From Sphingomonas sp. CCH9-E2 (GTDB lineage Bacteria; Pseudomonadota; Alphaproteobacteria; Sphingomonadales; Sphingomonadaceae), in contig NZ_LSJM01000202.1 of the NCBI RefSeq assembly GCF_001557215.1, positions 1-6,064 on the forward strand: DNA of 6,064 nt, written 5' to 3'. A model generated the notes under the pieces. It searched no databases. It was not told the DNA's origin and was given only the letters and a program-made list of their open reading frames with translations. Both the position numbers and the translations under genes were made by a program. Shown here piece after piece: positions 5,023-6,064 of this stretch. How positions within the stretch are numbered: the first letter of the stretch is position 1; every line of letters starts with the position of its first letter.

Positions 5023-6064
5023 TCGCCTGGATGATCGAAACCTGCATCGCGACCACGCTGCTGATGCTGCTGGTCCTGGCGCTGCGCAAACCCGTCCGCG
5101 AGCAGTTCGGCCCCAACATCGCCTATGCGCTGTGGCTGTTGCCGGTGCTGCGGCTGTTGATGCCGCCCTTGCCCGGCGCGTGGAGCTTCACCGAACTGCT
5201 CGGCAGCCTCACCCAGTCGGCCGAGGCTCCCGCCGCCGCCGCCACCACCACCGTCAGCACGCAGGCGATCATCGACCAGGCGCTGCTGCAGGCCCAAGCC
5301 GACATGGCCGCCCATGCGACAACCACGGTTGCGGAGACCAGCGTCACCGCGTCGAGCGGGCCGAGCCTGTTGCTGATCCTCGGCGCAATCTGGGCCGCTG
5401 GCGCGCTCGGCTTCCTGTTGTGGCATATCGTGTCGCACAGCCGTTTCTGCGCCAATCTGATGCGCAAGGCGGAAATTCGCCGCACAGTCGCCGACGGGCG
5501 TGTCCATGTCATCGAAACCGATGCCGCCACCGGCCCGCTCGCCTTCGGCATCTGGCGCAAATATGTCGCGTTTCCGCGGGATTTCGCGGAGCGTTATGAC
5601 CCGGTCGAGCGCAACCTCGCGCTTGCCCATGAACTCGGGCACCACCTTCGGGGGGACCTGATCGCCAACTGGATCGCGCTGGTCGTGCTCGCGCTCCATT
5701 GGTTCAACCCGGTCGCATGGCGGGCGTTCCGCGCCTTCCGCGCCGACCAGGAACTGGCCTGTGATGCCCTTGTGCTCTCGGGCCGCGCACCGGCGCTGCG
5801 CCATGCCTATGGCCGCGCCATCGTCAAGTCCGCGCATGGGGGTGCGGTCTCGGCGGCATGCCACCTACACACCGTCAACGAACTCAAGGGGAGGCTCAAA
5901 ATGCTCTCGAAACACAATCCCAAGTCGCGTGCCCGTGTCACCACCGGAATCGCTGGCGCTGCGGCGCTGACCCTCGCCGGCCTTGCGCTTACGGCTTCCG
6001 GAGCCGGTGCCGCCATCGCTCAGGCCGACGCGCCGACGCCGCCCGCCGCCCCGGCGGCACCGGC
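5019..6064 (+). CDS. M56 family membrane metallopeptidase, BlaR1/MecR1-like sensor (3' end beyond window)
   Basis: Integral membrane zinc peptidase that, by analogy with BlaR1, senses an envelope signal and triggers loss of its partner repressor. The ATG at 5019 overlaps the blaI stop by 4 bases, and 348 codons are open to the window edge. Transmembrane helices are at about residues 3-22, 33-52 and 115-137. The basic turn RKPVRE (23-28) should be cytoplasmic. A loop at 53-114, rich in Ala and Thr, should be periplasmic. The cytoplasmic peptidase domain has HELGHH (204-209), so His204, Glu205 and His208 form HExxH. Next come HWFNPVAW (227-234), DQELACD (243-249) with Glu245 as probable third zinc ligand, and CHL...NELKGRLKML (281-295). 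A last helix (about 308-326) leads to an Ala/Pro-rich tail cut by the window end. No penicillin-binding motif is visible in the part seen. Confidence 0.93.
   Translation, partial: MIAWMIETCIATTLLMLLVLALRKPVREQFGPNIAYALWLLPVLRLLMPPLPGAWSFTELLGSLTQSAEAPAAAATTTVSTQAIIDQALLQAQADMAAHATTTVAETSVTASSGPSLLLILGAIWAAGALGFLLWHIVSHSRFCANLMRKAEIRRTVADGRVHVIETDAATGPLAFGIWRKYVAFPRDFAERYDPVERNLALAHELGHHLRGDLIANWIALVVLALHWFNPVAWRAFRAFRADQELACDALVLSGRAPALRHAYGRAIVKSAHGGAVSAACHLHTVNELKGRLKMLSKHNPKSRARVTTGIAGAAALTLAGLALTASGAGAAIAQADAPTPPAAPAAP

Noticed and set aside
4974..5864. 296-residue minus-strand open frame
   Set aside because: It lies opposite the M56 peptidase, whose HExxH and other family motifs read on the plus strand. 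The antisense product is Gly/Arg/Gln-rich and shows no recognisable domain.
1..6064. Mobile elements, CRISPR arrays, tRNA/rRNA genes, defence or biosynthetic systems
   Set aside because: No transposase or integrase motifs, no regularly spaced repeats, no cloverleaf-like tRNA pattern and no composition break were seen. The gene content is ordinary chromosomal.

Overview
The window looks like ordinary chromosome of a GC-rich alphaproteobacterium, most probably a sphingomonad (Sphingomonas, Sphingopyxis or a relative). The grounds are strong G/C bias at third codon positions, a DUF1476 / F1-ATPase inhibitor zeta gene (a family typical of alphaproteobacteria) directly joined to bolA and a CGFS glutaredoxin gene, and the general character of the proteins. 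The genus is inferred from protein resemblance and was not tested by a search. No phage, insertion sequence, CRISPR array, tRNA or rRNA was seen.

Layout. (1) 40-1923, plus strand: a family-5 (oligopeptide/dipeptide type) solute-binding lipoprotein without visible permease or ATPase genes, followed after 12 bp by a small DUF4112 membrane protein. (2) 1929-3257, minus strand, convergent with the first group: nadC (quinolinate phosphoribosyltransferase), then an uncharacterised four-helix membrane protein 36 bp downstream of it. (3) 3395-4295, plus strand, divergent from nadC: a tight three-gene operon of zeta inhibitor, BolA/IbaG-type protein and CGFS monothiol glutaredoxin, linked by a 2-bp gap and an overlapping or near-abutting start. 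(4) 4296-4653, about 360 bp without a gene: hairpins behind grxD, a structured stretch at about 4393-4487, and a promoter region just before the next operon. (5) 4654 to the window end: a BlaI/MecI/CopY-family repressor whose stop overlaps the start of an M56 (BlaR1/MecR1-type) membrane metallopeptidase that runs off the window.

How the genes work together. BolA and CGFS glutaredoxin form a well-known [2Fe-2S]-binding pair. Their linkage to an ATP-synthase inhibitor suggests shared expression, not a shared mechanism. NadC makes nicotinate mononucleotide for NAD synthesis. The repressor/peptidase pair forms a sensor module: the peptidase should sense an envelope signal and inactivate the repressor. 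The repressor very likely controls its own promoter through two 16-bp sites, 21 bp apart, that overlie the -35 and -10 regions (4602-4640).

The most useful observations are that operator pair, the BlaR1-like protein whose periplasmic sensor appears to begin with an Ala/Pro-rich tail, and the unexplained structured intergenic DNA between grxD and blaI. Most of the window is otherwise conventional, and I see no clear new system.
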